This document shows positions 50,088 through 63,310 of a stretch of DNA of 64,000 nt, piece by piece; position 1 is the first letter of the stretch, and every line of letters begins with the position of its first letter. The stretch spans positions 4,166,163-4,230,162 of the forward strand of contig SSBO01000009.1 of the NCBI GenBank assembly GCA_005281725.1, read 5' to 3'. The position numbers and the translations under genes were made by a program. The stretch is from Wuchereria bancrofti (taxonomy: Eukaryota > Nematoda > Chromadorea > Rhabditida > Onchocercidae). Under the pieces are notes generated by a model. That model was not told the DNA's origin and ran no database searches. It worked only from the letters and a program-made list of their open reading frames with translations.

Positions 50088-53000
50088 TCAGGATTTTTCG
50101 GAATTTGAATCCGAATCACTATCTTCTGACTCACTGCTTGATTTAGAATCACTATCCGATGAAGATGAGGAGGATGTCGATATATCAGTATCTGAATCAT
50201 CTTCACGCACTTTCATTTCTCTTTCTGTTGGCTCGTCTTTGATATCACTGTCTTCTACATTTTTGTCCGCATCCTTTTCAATTGACAAAGCTACTTGCGT
50301 AAGTTTTTCCTTCCATCTGCGGGCAGCTTCGAATAGCTTCATACTTCCTTTTGAAGCTAAAATAAAAACTATGACCTGTCAATTTTTGATTACATTATTA
50401 ATAAACAGCATATACATCCATAAGTATGAAGAATGCAAAAAATGAAACATTTGGATATTTGAAAAAATATTTACGATCAAGATTAGATCTTACTCTGTTC
50501 ATCTGGGAATACATAATCGAAATATTCCTCCCAACCAGCATCTACACCATCTTCAGTCTGAATCTGACGACGCCTTTTCACTTTTTTTGGCATTAAACGA
50601 GAAACCTATAAAATTGTTCTGATGATTCATAAATTCTGTATTACGTAGGCCCACCAAGATATCAAGTAATGAAGATGAAAATTTTTGAAGTCACATTGAG
50701 AAGGAAATTCGACGAAATGAATTCTGCTTTGAGAACTAATCATACAAGAAGATACAAATTTAATAGACGATAAGCCTTTTCGCGTCATAGTTTCCTGCTC
50801 ATTACGTTAAATATATTGGTATTACGAATGTTGTGATAGCTGAGCAAATTCTGCTTATCTCGACAAGATATAATAATATGCGCACGTCAGCAACAATCAA
50901 ACATGTTCAAACGATGTAGAGGAACTAATGAATGTTACATTCATTAGCATTTTAAAATCAGGAATCTAATCGTAGTCACAAAGTCTAACTCTCAGAACGG
51001 TCAACAAGCATTAAACAGATTAACGAGGGTCTCAATACAGATAAGAAACATATGTTTTTTAAAATCATTTTGATTCTAAAAACTATAGGATACAAATCAT
51101 GCAAATCTTGAAATCTTAAAGAAAATATGAATATAAAGCTTGATGGAATGCATAATTTAACCGACCAGTTTAGATTAATTGGCGTAAATATGTTATGTTA
51201 TAAATATTCTCCAAATCAGTAAAACTGCTTACTGCTGTTACAGAATCCTCGTCACCATATTTGGTTTCAAATAACATCCATGACTCCAGAAGTAACAACC
51301 TTTCTTCTTTTTCACTACTTGCTAGATTCCTGTTGGCGCGTTCGTATGTCTTCCGTGCGCCATTCACATCACCTACCAATAATTCAAATTCCGCTAAGCT
51401 TATCCAAACCTGCAATAGTAATGAGAGACAAAACTTATCCGCGTTATTCTGGAATTCTTATTTTTTAAAGCCAGATATCGAAGGGTAAGGTAAGATGAAG
51501 AATAAAGTTAACTCATATGAAAAAAAAAAAATTATCTAGAAGAAAACAGTTAAAAAGTTCGAAAAATACGATTGGTAAAAAATAACTTTTATGTGGTTCG
51601 TCCGTTCCAAAAGACTACTATACAACTGACGAGCTCGACCGTATTCCTCTTGACTCACTTCGAAATCAATATAAGCTTTCCATAATACCTACAATAAACT
51701 TAAATTGAGATCCTGAAATGTCTATTTATCAAGTAAAAATTTTCTGCTCCAAAATTATTTTTTCAAACTTAAAGAAGGAATTTATAAGCAAACCTCAGGC
51801 ATGTCCAACGCAGGCTGTTGTACCGCCAGAGCGAAAATGGCGCGAGCACGATCAACGTCACCGAGAAGCGTTTCCATTTCAGCAAATTTAATCCAAGTAT
51901 TACTGTTTTCTGGAGCGTATTCAAGAAACTTTCCATATAAAATCCGACATCGATCAAATTCACGTAGTTGCAATTCAAGATCTATATAATTTCGGAAAAG
52001 TTTATTTCGAGGACACATTCCAATTGCATTTCCCTGCAACTGTCCATCCATAAAATTTCATCTTTAAAGTACTGCCTAATGCCTTTTTGTATACAACTTA
52101 TTGTTTATCAATATCTCAAAATTTCACTTCAGAGGTTTTACTTATTTGTTTTCATAGAATTTAGTCGAAAACTCTAAAAACGATAAAATCCAATTTCAAA
52201 TGAAGAATCCTAAAAACACACCATTATTTTACGTGCATCAGATAAGCGAAGCTGTCGCACCTCGAAATAAGCAAACATCACCCATATCTTAGAAAAAGTG
52301 AATTTTTTATGAGGAATGACTTGTAAGCAAATCCTGTAAACGTCTCGTGTTTTCTCTGTGTCTCCAACATCCAATTCTTGATAGAGCGCATAATTAATCC
52401 ATAAATAAATATATCGTCGCCAATATCTGTTCAACAAAAGCTGTGGTTTTAATGGAAATATCGGCTTCGCCTCACCATTAAAATCGCTTTCAAAATGATA
52501 TTTTTTCTATATGTTATAAATTTCATGTTTATCAAACATTTTACCTAAATGGTTCCCTAATTTGCCTACTGCCACAATCCCAAATTGAAGAATTTAGCTT
52601 AACATCTCCAACTAAAGACTCTACTGAATTTGCATCTATACCATGGTACAGATACAAAGTATATATTAAATTATATGGCGTATATTAAATTGAAAAATAC
52701 CTTTTTTCAGGTTGTAGAGGTACATTAGCTATCGCTCTCTCAAATGTATCTTCCATCTCTTCACGATGAATTTTCTCATTTTGCAACAAACGAATATAAT
52801 CAAACCATGCATCGTAATTATAGGAATTTTCAGCAATTTGCTGAAATAGATCTAGTCATACAGAAATAACTAGTACTTGAAAGAAACCTTCGTTCAAAAG
52901 CTTATTTTATAAAAATATACTACCAAGCACCACCATTTTTGGAATACATTCAAGATCATTTACCTCTTCGTATTGATGACGCCGTTTACTAACAATTACA

Positions 53001-55099
53001 TTTTCGATTCCCGCTCTTTCACCATACTTTTTCTCATGTATGGTATAGAATTTGAATATTTCACCAGCTCGATCAGGTGGAAGATGATCCAGTCCATATC
53101 TATAAAATCATAACGATAATAAAATCGAATAAATTCATTTTTAATTTTGATTGGCCTAAAATCATTCAACATTAACTACAACCCAATTGCAACTAACACT
53201 GATCACTCAACATTAAAGACCACATCTGTATCTCTTAGCATATGCTAAATAAAATATAAAATTTAAACTTTTTAAAAACGATTAAAGCACCTAAAGATAA
53301 CTCTCGATCTTTCGTGCTCCTTTTGTCGTTCTTCAAACTGAGCGAATGCAATCAACAGTGCTTCATTTAAATTTTCTTCTCCAAAATATTCCAAGGCTCG
53401 CTCATAAACCTGCAATCAACAATTAATTCCTTACATGATTTTGCGAGTTGTTTGAAATTATGAACCCAACTACTCATGTAATTTCCTGACATATCGATTC
53501 TTTGAAGCATACACATATTAAACAGTTATATGTCAAAACACAAAAATGTGTTATCATTCACTTCTCTTAGTTATTATTCTGTATTATCAGGAACTCTCTA
53601 TTATCTATTATCTTTTCAAACAGTGAAGTGAAAAGTTAAAGTCTCATTTTAGAGTACCCAAAAGACTTACAGCACGAGCATTTCCAATATAGCCGAATCT
53701 TTCTTCAAATTTTGCATAACGCAACCACTGCTTCACATCATGTCCATGAACGTGAAGAAATCGCTGCCAAATAGTACGTGCACGGTCGATTTCTTTGTAG
53801 CGCAGTTCAAAATTGATATATGTTTGCCAGGCTTGTTCTGGTGGTTCCCAATCCATCCAGCGTTCGAATACCTAATAAAACATGAAATTACACAAACCTA
53901 TATGATTATGTTGATAATCACAGATGTGAAATAAATTTACCCCTACTTTTCTCCAAGAATCCTTCAATACGCATCAATCCTGATAAATTAAATGAAGCAT
54001 TTCAGATAAAACTGCAGAAAATCCTTACTTGTCTTGCGCCAGGTATATTTCCGATCAGTTCTTCCATGTATGAATATTTCAACCAGAATTGCGTAGCTCG
54101 AGGTAAAATGGTGATTGCTCTATCCCAAATGTTTCTTGCATGATTAATTTGCTTGTTCCTAAAACCTTATACTGAGTCCAACTCATAATGAGTAGTAAAC
54201 CACACCAATGTGAACTTCTCTCATCAAGTTCAGCTAAGCTGATACTTCAAAAAAAAAAAAATGAAGGATTTGCCTCATTTCCATCTCCGCATATTGGAGC
54301 CATAGCGTGATAGAACGATGATCAGTATCAAGTGCGCGCTCAAACACTGAACGTGCCCTTTGCATTTCACCTATATTTTCTTCCCATTTTGCATATTTTA
54401 CCCAATTTGCTATCTGAGAACGATTTTTACGGATGTTGTCTTCGAATTCTTTCCTGAAATCACGAAAGCGCACTAAAAGTTGACGTTTTAGCATATTTCT
54501 TGCTTGGTTTTTTCAAATAACAACGAAATCCCGCAAAGTTTTGAATTCAAAAGCCTAAATTCCAACTGGATATGACATCTTCATTTTCTAATGATTGGAT
54601 TTAAAAACAACATTTCCTATATGATCTTTTTCGATACGCACCTACGTTTCCTCTGATATTCGGCTAACTCCTCGGGATCGGATATCTTAGTTTTTGGCGG
54701 TGGTGCAACAATTTCCAGGTCACGTTCCTTCGCCTCGCGTAACAGTTGCTCCGCTGTTATTTGTAGAGCAGCTGGAGCCTGAAAACAACGATAGAAATGC
54801 ACTGAACACTTCCCAGATTACAAATCAACAAATAGAAATTCTCAGCTTTACGTAAAAAAAAAACCTATTGACAGTTAATACATATGGAAAAGCACAAAAC
54901 TTATCTACTGACTAAAAGAATCACAAAATTCCAACATAACTGGTTCCTATCTACTTCAAATCAGGAATTGATAGTGAAATTGAATAACTCGCTTAAGAAT
55001 ATGCTTTGGAAAGTGACATACTTTGTTCTTTACTTTAGCTGCTTTCTTTGGTAACCGCAGCGGTTTATTACCCGGCACTTCTTCGAAATCATCCATCAT
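50088..55099 (-). CDS. CRNKL1: Crooked neck-like spliceosome protein (HAT repeats)
   Basis: A nuclear scaffold of the NineTeen/Prp19-associated spliceosome, homologous to yeast Clf1/Syf3, built of HAT helical repeats. Fourteen exons (55099-55022, 54778-54642, 54453-54274, 54158-54029, 53871-53671, 53409-53291, 53099-52964, 52840-52701, 52426-52222, 52033-51794, 51688-51587, 51409-51233, 50605-50494, 50356-50088) close exactly to 741 aa. HAT motifs run through most of the protein, for example [59 protein letters not shown] and [19 protein letters not shown]. The protein ends in a long Ser/Asp/Glu-rich tail. The start follows a TTTCAG acceptor 6 nt upstream of ATGATG, a likely spliced-leader site. 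The third intron appears to use a GC donor. Very secure. Confidence 0.97.
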
Positions 55100-55104
55100 C
55101 TAGT

Positions 55105-55108
55105 TCTG
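55105..55108 (-). promoter_or_regulatory. Likely trans-splice acceptor of CRNKL1
   Basis: Minus-strand TTTTCTTTCAG precedes AACTAG and the ATG at 55099. No upstream exon is visible, so a spliced leader is the likely partner. Confidence 0.5.
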
Positions 55109-56072
55109 AAAGAAAATCTATTAAGAGGTATTGGTCCTATCGATACAGCCCAGACCGCAAGTCCTCAAAGAACACCATTAAAACTTAGTCCTCCACTCCC
55201 TCCTTTTGTAACTCACCACAGCGCCGTTAACTTCAAAGCTGAAGTAGAACACCCCTCACATCAAGTTCTATATCATACTTATGGGCCACTATGAAAACTT
55301 CTGCCCCACTGCGCAAATTCGGGGGATGTCCTCAAATATGAGGTGAGTTATCAGTCCTCGACACTTCCTAGACGATATAAAATAAGGAATAAGGCAACAT
55401 TGCGGTCAAAGGCCTGATCACATAGCTAAATCGAATCATCATTTGCTTCGCCGCAAAGGTCGCTTCCTCGAACGTAACAAAACTTTTACTAAAAAACACA
55501 TCTGCTCATTAACCTGTCACGAGACAAGCAAAAACTATAAAATCTCCTTATTTATTCAGCACTGACCAAATACAACGATAATAAAGGATAATGGAATTAG
55601 AATACCAATTTCTCTCCAATAAAATGAAGATTCAAGTGTGCTAGCAACATAAGTCATATAGGGGAATAGACAAAGAATTTATGGAATTTTAATTTAAATT
55701 CCCATAAGCTGTAATTGTCAAAAAGAATAACAGTAAAGGACAACACTTAAATGGAACATCATTAAAACATCGCATTTTATGTTTCAGAGAGGAAAAATAG
55801 CAATAATGCATTTGGATCCGAAAAGAAAAATAAATGACATGAACAATAATGCTCTTTAAAAATTGTAAAGAGATTCTTTAAATCTCAATAAAAAGGGTTT
55901 GTTGAAGTGATAAAATAAGGGATGATAAAAAGTATAAATAGGAAACATCACTGCATTACTGACAATAATTGACAATAAAAGGCAGAATCATAACATTAAT
56001 ATCGGTACGGAAAATCATTCTCAGGAAGAATTATGGCACTTGAAGTAATGAGAAAAAGCGCCGATTTCTTCC
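55109..56072. other. Spacer between Argonaute and CRNKL1
   Basis: About 0.96 kb of AT-rich sequence with no supported exon. Both flanking genes are on the minus strand, so it holds the Argonaute 3' end and the CRNKL1 5' flank. Confidence 0.6.
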
Positions 56073-59000
56073 TTATGCATTGGCTCGTGTCAATTCCAGT
56101 TCAGTATCCATGTAACAAAGGCGTCGTGTGACACGATTCCAATCAACGCTTCCACCGTCTAGCGTTGGTAAACGCTCTTTACCACCAACACGTCGCCTAG
56201 AGCACAACCATTAATTCATATAATAATTTTTCATTTTAACACCTAAACTGGAATTAAAGTTAATAAGTCAGCAGTCTGCATGAATATATATATACAATAA
56301 GCAAAGGTTATGGAACTTTGAAACCAAAGTAGCCAAAACTTATGGCCCAGTAAAACAGCGTTAAGGGAGAAATTAAAGTAACTTACAACATAGCCCTGAA
56401 GTTGTTACGCCCTCGTTTAGCCCACTCATCTGCCTGATAAATTGGTTCTGGAATTGAAATTGCTTGATTAACAATTTGATGAGTAAAGCATAGAGCCATC
56501 ATCAATGACTGTGCTTCGTCCATGGTTAAATTTGCTTCATTGATGGGCATTGAATATGCAGGCAACTTTCCGGTACCCTTAAATTTCACAAAATTTATGA
56601 AATCCTTGCAAGGTCTAATCTTATCATCTTATTTCTATTATGCCAACCATAATATACATTAATTTCATAAAAGAGAATGACTAGCACTACCAGTGTGTGC
56701 AGAATAAGCTAATTATCCTCAAAAGAAATTAAAAATACCTTTTAAAAAATTTAAAAGAAAACTTTTAATTTTTAAAAAAGAAATTAGAAATACCTATTGG
56801 AAGAAATACCTTTATGATTTTATGCGACTGCATGAAAAATTCTGTAGTGTCTGGACGTGTAATATCTCTATCAATCACTGTCAACGGCAAACAATTTCCA
56901 AAAGAGTGACCTGAAATTTGAATATATTAGAAAAATCGAAATAATATACTGATGCAATTTCTCACAATTTCCGATTTAAAATTCTTGAAAATTTCGAAAT
57001 TTAGTAAAACTAACCATTCTCAACTGCAAAACGCTTGTTGTGCCTTTTACAAGCAATTATGCATACTATATTCGGTGAGTAATTATCGGTACCAGCTTCC
57101 GCCTTCCCAAAATTACGCATTCCCTGCCGAATGGCTTCAACTTCATCCTCCATTACCTTAAATATTTCGAACGCAGAATCACTACAGACTATGATTTCGA
57201 AGATACTGTTTTAACAAGCAAACCACATACCTAAACCAACAAAATGAACACAGTTTTTAAAGTCTCACCATTTTGAACTGCCCCTCGGAAACGCCATCAC
57301 GTGTAATAATCACAGTTTCGGGAAGCATACCATTACGACTACCATAAAAGAGGCTCAAAATCCAGTAAATTCGTTCCTCCAAAATGGAGCTTGTCACTTG
57401 TTCTTTACGAGGTTCTTGAAATGAATAATCACCAATAAAGGTTTCCGGACAAGATGCTCCATTAAAACTAATCTGAAAGTCGTGAATATTTTATCTATTT
57501 GGTGAATTCGAATTCATCACTCTGTTTGTTTGTATCCCTTCTTTTCAACTATTATATTGTTAATAGTCATCGTAGAACGAACTCCAAGGACGCTTGGCTG
57601 TGTAGGCGGCATCCGCATTCTTCTTTCATGTCTTGGCTGGGGTTCTGGATGACATACATCATAACCGATTATAAGGGTCTTCCCAGTTGAAATCCATTTA
57701 TTTGTTCTGAAAAACGTTGTTAAATAACACATCTGAACCATAAAAATTTCTACATTATTAAAATATGTGTTGTTTCAACAGTAGATTTTCACAATACCCA
57801 AAATGAAAGCTAACCTAAAAAACGTAGATTTTTGAATGAGAGTACAACATACGCAAATGATTCTGGGACGATGCCATAACATTGCCCAAAATTCTTGCAA
57901 TTCAGTTTGTTGACGATGTTTTCCAAAGTCGCAACTTTTTTGGGTGCTTCACGAGCCCTCGATCCATGGATATGCTGTGTGACTATACGATGAAGAGCTT
58001 CATATAATTTTAAATCGTCTGAAAGGATTAATAAGCAATTTTTTTTTAAATATAGATTTCCTTGTTTGGAATTACAACGATGTTAAAGTTTACAGAAATT
58101 TTATGTAACCTCAATAAGGTGTTTTAACTAAGAACGGTAACAGAAACCATGAGTATCATCACGTGAGTCGATATACATCACAAATGCTCGTTCATTTGGA
58201 TAAGTTTCACGAATTTGTTTTAAACAATCTTCCAGTTGTTCGAATTGAACATTTTTAATGATAGGATTCACCATCTGTATGCCTTTTTTGCAACATTCGC
58301 GAACCAAAGTCTTCGCAAATGTCCTAAAATCCTATTACTGACCTTACCATCGGACCTCCTATAAAGCAATTAACTGCAAATTTCATTTAACAAAAAATAG
58401 ATTTAGTTGCTATGCTAAGAACTCACATAACCATGTCCCCATCTCTCGAGTCATCATAAAGTATGAACCAACAGCGAAGATGTGCCCCAACCAAATATGC
58501 CTTTCCGTTCATTCTCCAGCTTGCCTACAGCAAAACAAAATATGATCAAAATGTACACTAAATTCTTCTGGCTTCGAAATCTTGAAATGCAATTCTCTTA
58601 CATTTCTGGCATCGATGTCGACGACACTCGTCCCACCTTGCACATCGGAATATCGCACCTTCGGTGCAAGACGTCGATGGCCTTCAACCTAAAATTTAAA
58701 TAAAAGGTATTAAAAAAGGAATTAACTGTATGACCAGAAGAAAGAACAAAACTTACAGTGATTGGAGCTGAACTAATCCGTACTCCAAAAGCGGTCATAA
58801 ATGGATTATAATGTGTCGTTCCGTCTAGGTCTAGCGCCTGCAAACTTCGGGCGATGTCGCGGAAACGTGCATGCGGAAGCATGGCACATTCCTGTAAGGC
58901 GTCTATTTATAGTAGGAGTTAACCATCTTATATCAATATAATATCAGTATAATAGAAAAAATATATATCGCTTCTACGAAATGATTGGTAGCGAAGTGAT

Positions 59001-62000
59001 TGCGATTGAGAATGCGAAGTAAGACTAACAAAAATCCATAACCCATAATTTGTTATTTCATGATTTACAGAATTCATGAATTCCAAACCTTCCACATCTC
59101 TTACAGCATAAGAAAATTATACTTTGATTGTATCTTTCATTTGTGATGGTGTCTGCTTGCTCACTGGCACTCTTTGATAGGGTGCAACGCGCAGTACTTC
59201 AATCGGAAAATATGAGGTACCAAAATTCGTAATCAAACGAACGGCTGGCCAATCTGCTCTTAAACAATTTTGTTTTATTAAATTGATCAAAGACTTGCAG
59301 CATTTCATATTAAAACGAAAATTTTAAGAAAAACAAATAGAAACCAACCAAATTTACTTCCATTTTTTTATTGATAAAGAAATGGTTTAAATGAAATGCG
59401 AAAGCATATTACAATGTAATGTTACAAATCTGCAAACCAGTTTTAACTTACCGAATAAGATAGCCTTGCTGTTTGTAATACTGCAACATTGGAATTGGCG
59501 GTGTGTTTTTGCCAACAGAAAGTCTGAAAGGCAACGTTAAGGCAAGTTTTATGACGCGTCTAATTTAAATTATAAAAATTATGTAAAAATAAGTATAAAA
59601 TGTAAAAGAAAAAACAACGAGCATGCCTAATCTGCCCGACAGGTTTGTCTGACAAACCAGATGCAACAAATGACTTGTTGACGCAGTTCGAATGTTCCAA
59701 CCGAAGATCTGAAAAAAGTTTGGCCGAACAATACAAAAGTCCCACAATTTTGCATTTGGTTCCAAGAAAAACCCGCAAGAAATTGTATCAGCTCAATCAA
59801 ATGAACGTTTATATATTCCTCTGGAATTATACCTCGAATAATATCGTTTAATTTGCGTACAAAATGATTGAAAAGATTTGCATCCAAAGGAGGAATAGGA
59901 GAACAAGAGTCATTTTTCATTAGTACATTATGCACCATATCCGCCAATGGAACTGCGTCAAAGAATGCTGCTTTTTTTACTGAAAAGAACTCCTTTTTAC
60001 AATTCAGCAAGTTTAAATGTGAACCGAAAATTTCAAAACTTTATAGTCAATTTAAAAGGAATAAACCAGTCATACAGTCAATGACAAGTGCTGGGATGAT
60101 ACTGCCATTCGACCGTTCGATAATCCGAATTCCCTTATCGACACCGGTGATCAAAGTTCTACCCTCACTCAACGGCTGTTCCTCAAGTTTATACTTCTTA
60201 CCATCCACCAAAAATAGTTTACCGCAACCAAATGCATAGTGCGTTCCCCTTTAAATTTCAAGAATTTCATTTAAATTCAGATGTATATAAGCCTAAAGTT
60301 TTTCTACTGATTTACAAACAAATAGTGTTATCTACGAAGTGATACACCATTCAACCTCCACTTCAAACAAGCTGCAGGAATATTCTAGATTTGGAAAATG
60401 CGTACTGCAAAGAAGCGCTGAAATTGCAACCAAATTCTATTCCTCGCAGGACATGACGTAATCATTTCGTACTCTCTGTTTGGATGATTTTTGATAAAAA
60501 ATTTCAAAAAAAAACGCATGAAAAACTTGATTACCATATTGCAAAAAAAAAAACTGATCTAAGTTATAAGATATTGACCTAGTGTCAAAACACGTACTTT
60601 TGCAAAGCACTATTATTTGTGAGAATTTCAAAAAACTGTCGAAATGAGCGATCCTGACGAGCCAAATCATTCGTAACCGAATCACGATAATCGATAACAT
60701 TGAAAGTATGAGCATTTTCTGCACATGGTGTTATTTCAATAATCACGTCACATGCACCAATTAGATCACGCAGTTTTGGAGTTAACTGCTCCATCGATAT
60801 TTTTAAGCGAGGAAGCTGAAGCAAATTTTTAGCTTCAGCCAGGCAACTTACAACATAAAGTTAGAGAATACAAACGACAGAAGTCTTTAAATTCAAATAT
60901 TGGATAGAAATGAAGGACAAAAACTTCAAGTTGAAATACTGTGAATTTTTTAATTAATAAATTATGTTTATGGGACAAAATTTCACCAGTCCTTTATTAA
61001 GCGGCTCATTGGTGAACAAAGTGCTTGACAAATCATACAAATAAGCACCACTCTCATTCAGAACGCGGTATAATTCCAAAGCACGTCTCATCAATAACAT
61101 ACACTTTTGATGACGTAAAGTCACTCCAGAGCTGTAAAACAATTTCAACACTACTAAAATTAAGTATATACATAAAAGAATTACTAGAATGTCCAAACTG
61201 CCATTACCTCAGTTGTCCGAACAAAATATCAGACGAGCTTTAAATTCCAGGAAATAAGAATCGAACTTACTCATCTCTTTCGCCTCTGCACAAGTCTGTG
61301 ATCCGTTCCTTTGATGTATCCGCACGGCTTGCATACATCCTCACATCATAACGATATACAGTTTGGTTTCCAACTTCTAGAGGGTAAATATTCGTTTTTA
61401 CAATAACCGTTTCTCTTTGATGAGCTGGTGATAACTTTGGTGCCATGAGACATGGTGCGGGTCTGCGGCTGTGAAATATATTTTGGTCCCTGCAAAAATT
61501 TGTAGGTAATAACAAGATTTGTAGGATTTCAAATATTCGCAATAATGTTTTTTCATCCAAGCATTATTTCAGCAATCTATCGAAAGAATTATTTAATTAC
61601 TATTCAAAGCTACTGGAAATTATTATTTATGAATTAAACATTATATGAAGCAAGAAAATTATGATTAAGAAAATCTCGATTTAAAGAATCACCCTGCTGA
61701 TTGAATGTGGCCCCTACTATGTTCTAGCTTCACGGACTGATGAATATTCAGATTTTCAAATTCGAGCAAATCAGAGTCCATTAAATCACTAAATGATGTT
61801 TGTGAACGGCAATCATCCGATATTGCTGAACTGCGTATTGAATTACAACATTTAACTGCACCCTCCGGGGCCTAAACACAAACTTTCTGACAAACTTATC
61901 TTTCAAATTCAAATGTCCCTATTATTTTTTCTGCAAAAATCTAAAATTTAATTTACGTATACCAAACTCTCTACTGCAAACATGCCTTATCTCTTTTAAA

Positions 62001-62716
62001 TTTCTGCAATTCAACATATGTACCGAGAAAGAATCATCAGAAACCGAGGGAGATGTAGATTCATGAATGCGCAATTGCAACACAGATGCATTTTTTCGAG
62101 ATGATGTTGACTGCAATGAATGTGTATCAGCCGAAACCGCCGCGTCTACCCGCTCGAAAGTTGAAGGCTGCCGCGAGAGTGCATCCGAATTAATACCAGT
62201 CCAAAGCTCCCTGCCTATCATCTCCATTTCTTCACCTGTTTTAAATAAATGTTTTAAATTAATCAATTAAATTAATGCTAAAATTTTAAATTAGTTAATT
62301 CAATTTGAATTAATTAGATGTTTTAAACTAATACATTTAAAGAAAGTATATTCAAATGACTTGCCTATGCTTCACGAAAAATGAGGAGTGCTAGTTAAAG
62401 CATTGTCCCAACCATAAAGCATTATCCAACATGTATGGCTTTATTTGGGTAACACAAACATGAAGCAATTTCGGTAATGAAAAAAGGCTAACAATCAGCG
62501 AGAAAAGAGACAGAGTTTATCAGTGTTTATTTTGACCGTCTGAAACTCAATTCTAAGAAAATATCCAATGAAAAGAGTAAAGAATCAACCTCCAGCTGTT
62601 GCCATTTTTAATGTGCGGGAAGATTCGTTTGAGTTCGGCTGTCTTTTGCCTCGTCCGCGAGGACGAAATGCGGAAATACTATTCCCTTCATTTGGCGTGA
62701 TTGGCGACATTATCAT
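56073..62716 (-). CDS. csr-1: Worm-specific Argonaute, CSR-1-like
   Basis: Binds small RNAs and acts in germline 22G-RNA pathways in the worm-specific clade. 22 exons sum to 1099 aa: 62716-62590, 62235-61982, 61871-61693, 61489-61271, 61131-60987, 60815-60598, 60248-60076, 59979-59833, 59708-59627, 59523-59452, 59258-59123, 58891-58757, 58688-58602, 58524-58427, 58323-58148, 58018-57853, 57706-57583, 57472-57269, 57156-57015, 56910-56810, 56577-56387, 56196-56073. The N-terminus is disordered, with FRPRGRGKRQ then Ser-rich sequence. N domain is about 190-310, PAZ about 440-580, MID about 680-790 and PIWI about 800-1060. PIWI has Asp821 (IIGYDVCHP), Asp905 (ITRDGVSEGQF) and Asp1045 where human AGO2 has His. 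ATLENIVNKLN and VIDLKKAAFFD are WAGO-clade traits. Retained aspartates plus the RG N-terminus favour CSR-1 over catalytically dead WAGOs. Argonaute: certain. CSR-1: likely. Confidence 0.95.
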
Positions 62717-62725
62717 TGAACTCTT

Positions 62726-62728
62726 CTG
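62726..62728 (-). promoter_or_regulatory. Likely trans-splice acceptor of the Argonaute
   Basis: Minus-strand TTTGATTGCAG precedes AAGAGTTCA and the ATG at 62716. The exon is in phase with the rest of the gene and no further upstream exon is seen. Confidence 0.4.
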
Positions 62729-63162
62729 CAATCAAACGGTCTTTTTGTATTTGCGCAATTTAATCCAGCAACCACGGAAAAAAACTTCAACGTTTGCATC
62801 TGCATGTTTAAAGATCTAATGCTGAATCAAATGAAGGATGCAACAGTACACATACGCTTATTTCATTAACTTTATAAAACATGAAGGATAGCGATAAAGA
62901 ATTATTATAAAAATACGAATTTTGATTACAGAGGAAACATGGAAGAAAGATAAATTTAGAGACAAAACCTCTCTAGTGTTGATGGCAGAACCAAGAGATT
63001 TAGCTACGGTGTAAATGAATGGAATTCCAGAATTTTCAAAGTTACCGTACACAATTGAGGGAGATAAGAAAAGTAATCAAAACTGAAGAATAAATAGATC
63101 ACGCCAGTGTCTCGATTAAGTCGTTCAATTTACAAAGACTGCATAACTACTTAAACACATAG

Positions 63163-63210
63163 ACACACACACACATACATGCACATACACATATATATAT
63201 ATATATACAT
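63163..63210. repeat. (CA)n/(TA)n compound microsatellite
   Basis: An ACACAC run is followed by interrupted CATACA units and a TATATA run. Confidence 0.95.
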
Positions 63211-63268
63211 TTCATTAATTGAGACTTATATCTCTGTAAGAGTTGCATGAGCTACCGCCACAGTATTT

Positions 63269-63310
63269 GCATGGGTTGTTCTACCCGAACTCGGGTAGAA
63301 CAACCCGTGC
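63269..63310. repeat. Near-perfect 20-bp inverted repeat
   Basis: The arm GGGTTGTTCTACCCGA is followed after 2 nt by its exact reverse complement. The pairing extends outward through GCAT/GTGC with one G-U pair. It is notably GC-rich for this genome and lies about 550 bp upstream of the Argonaute start. Confidence 0.85.

Noticed and set aside
58346..58380. Possible 11-nt microexon in the Argonaute
   Set aside because: It can be fitted in phase, but direct splicing from 58427 to 58323 with a strong GTGAGT donor is simpler and keeps the frame.
62568..62819. 83-codon plus-strand frame containing LPRPRGRN
   Set aside because: It is the antisense shadow of the Argonaute first exon, whose minus-strand frame joins in phase to exon 2.
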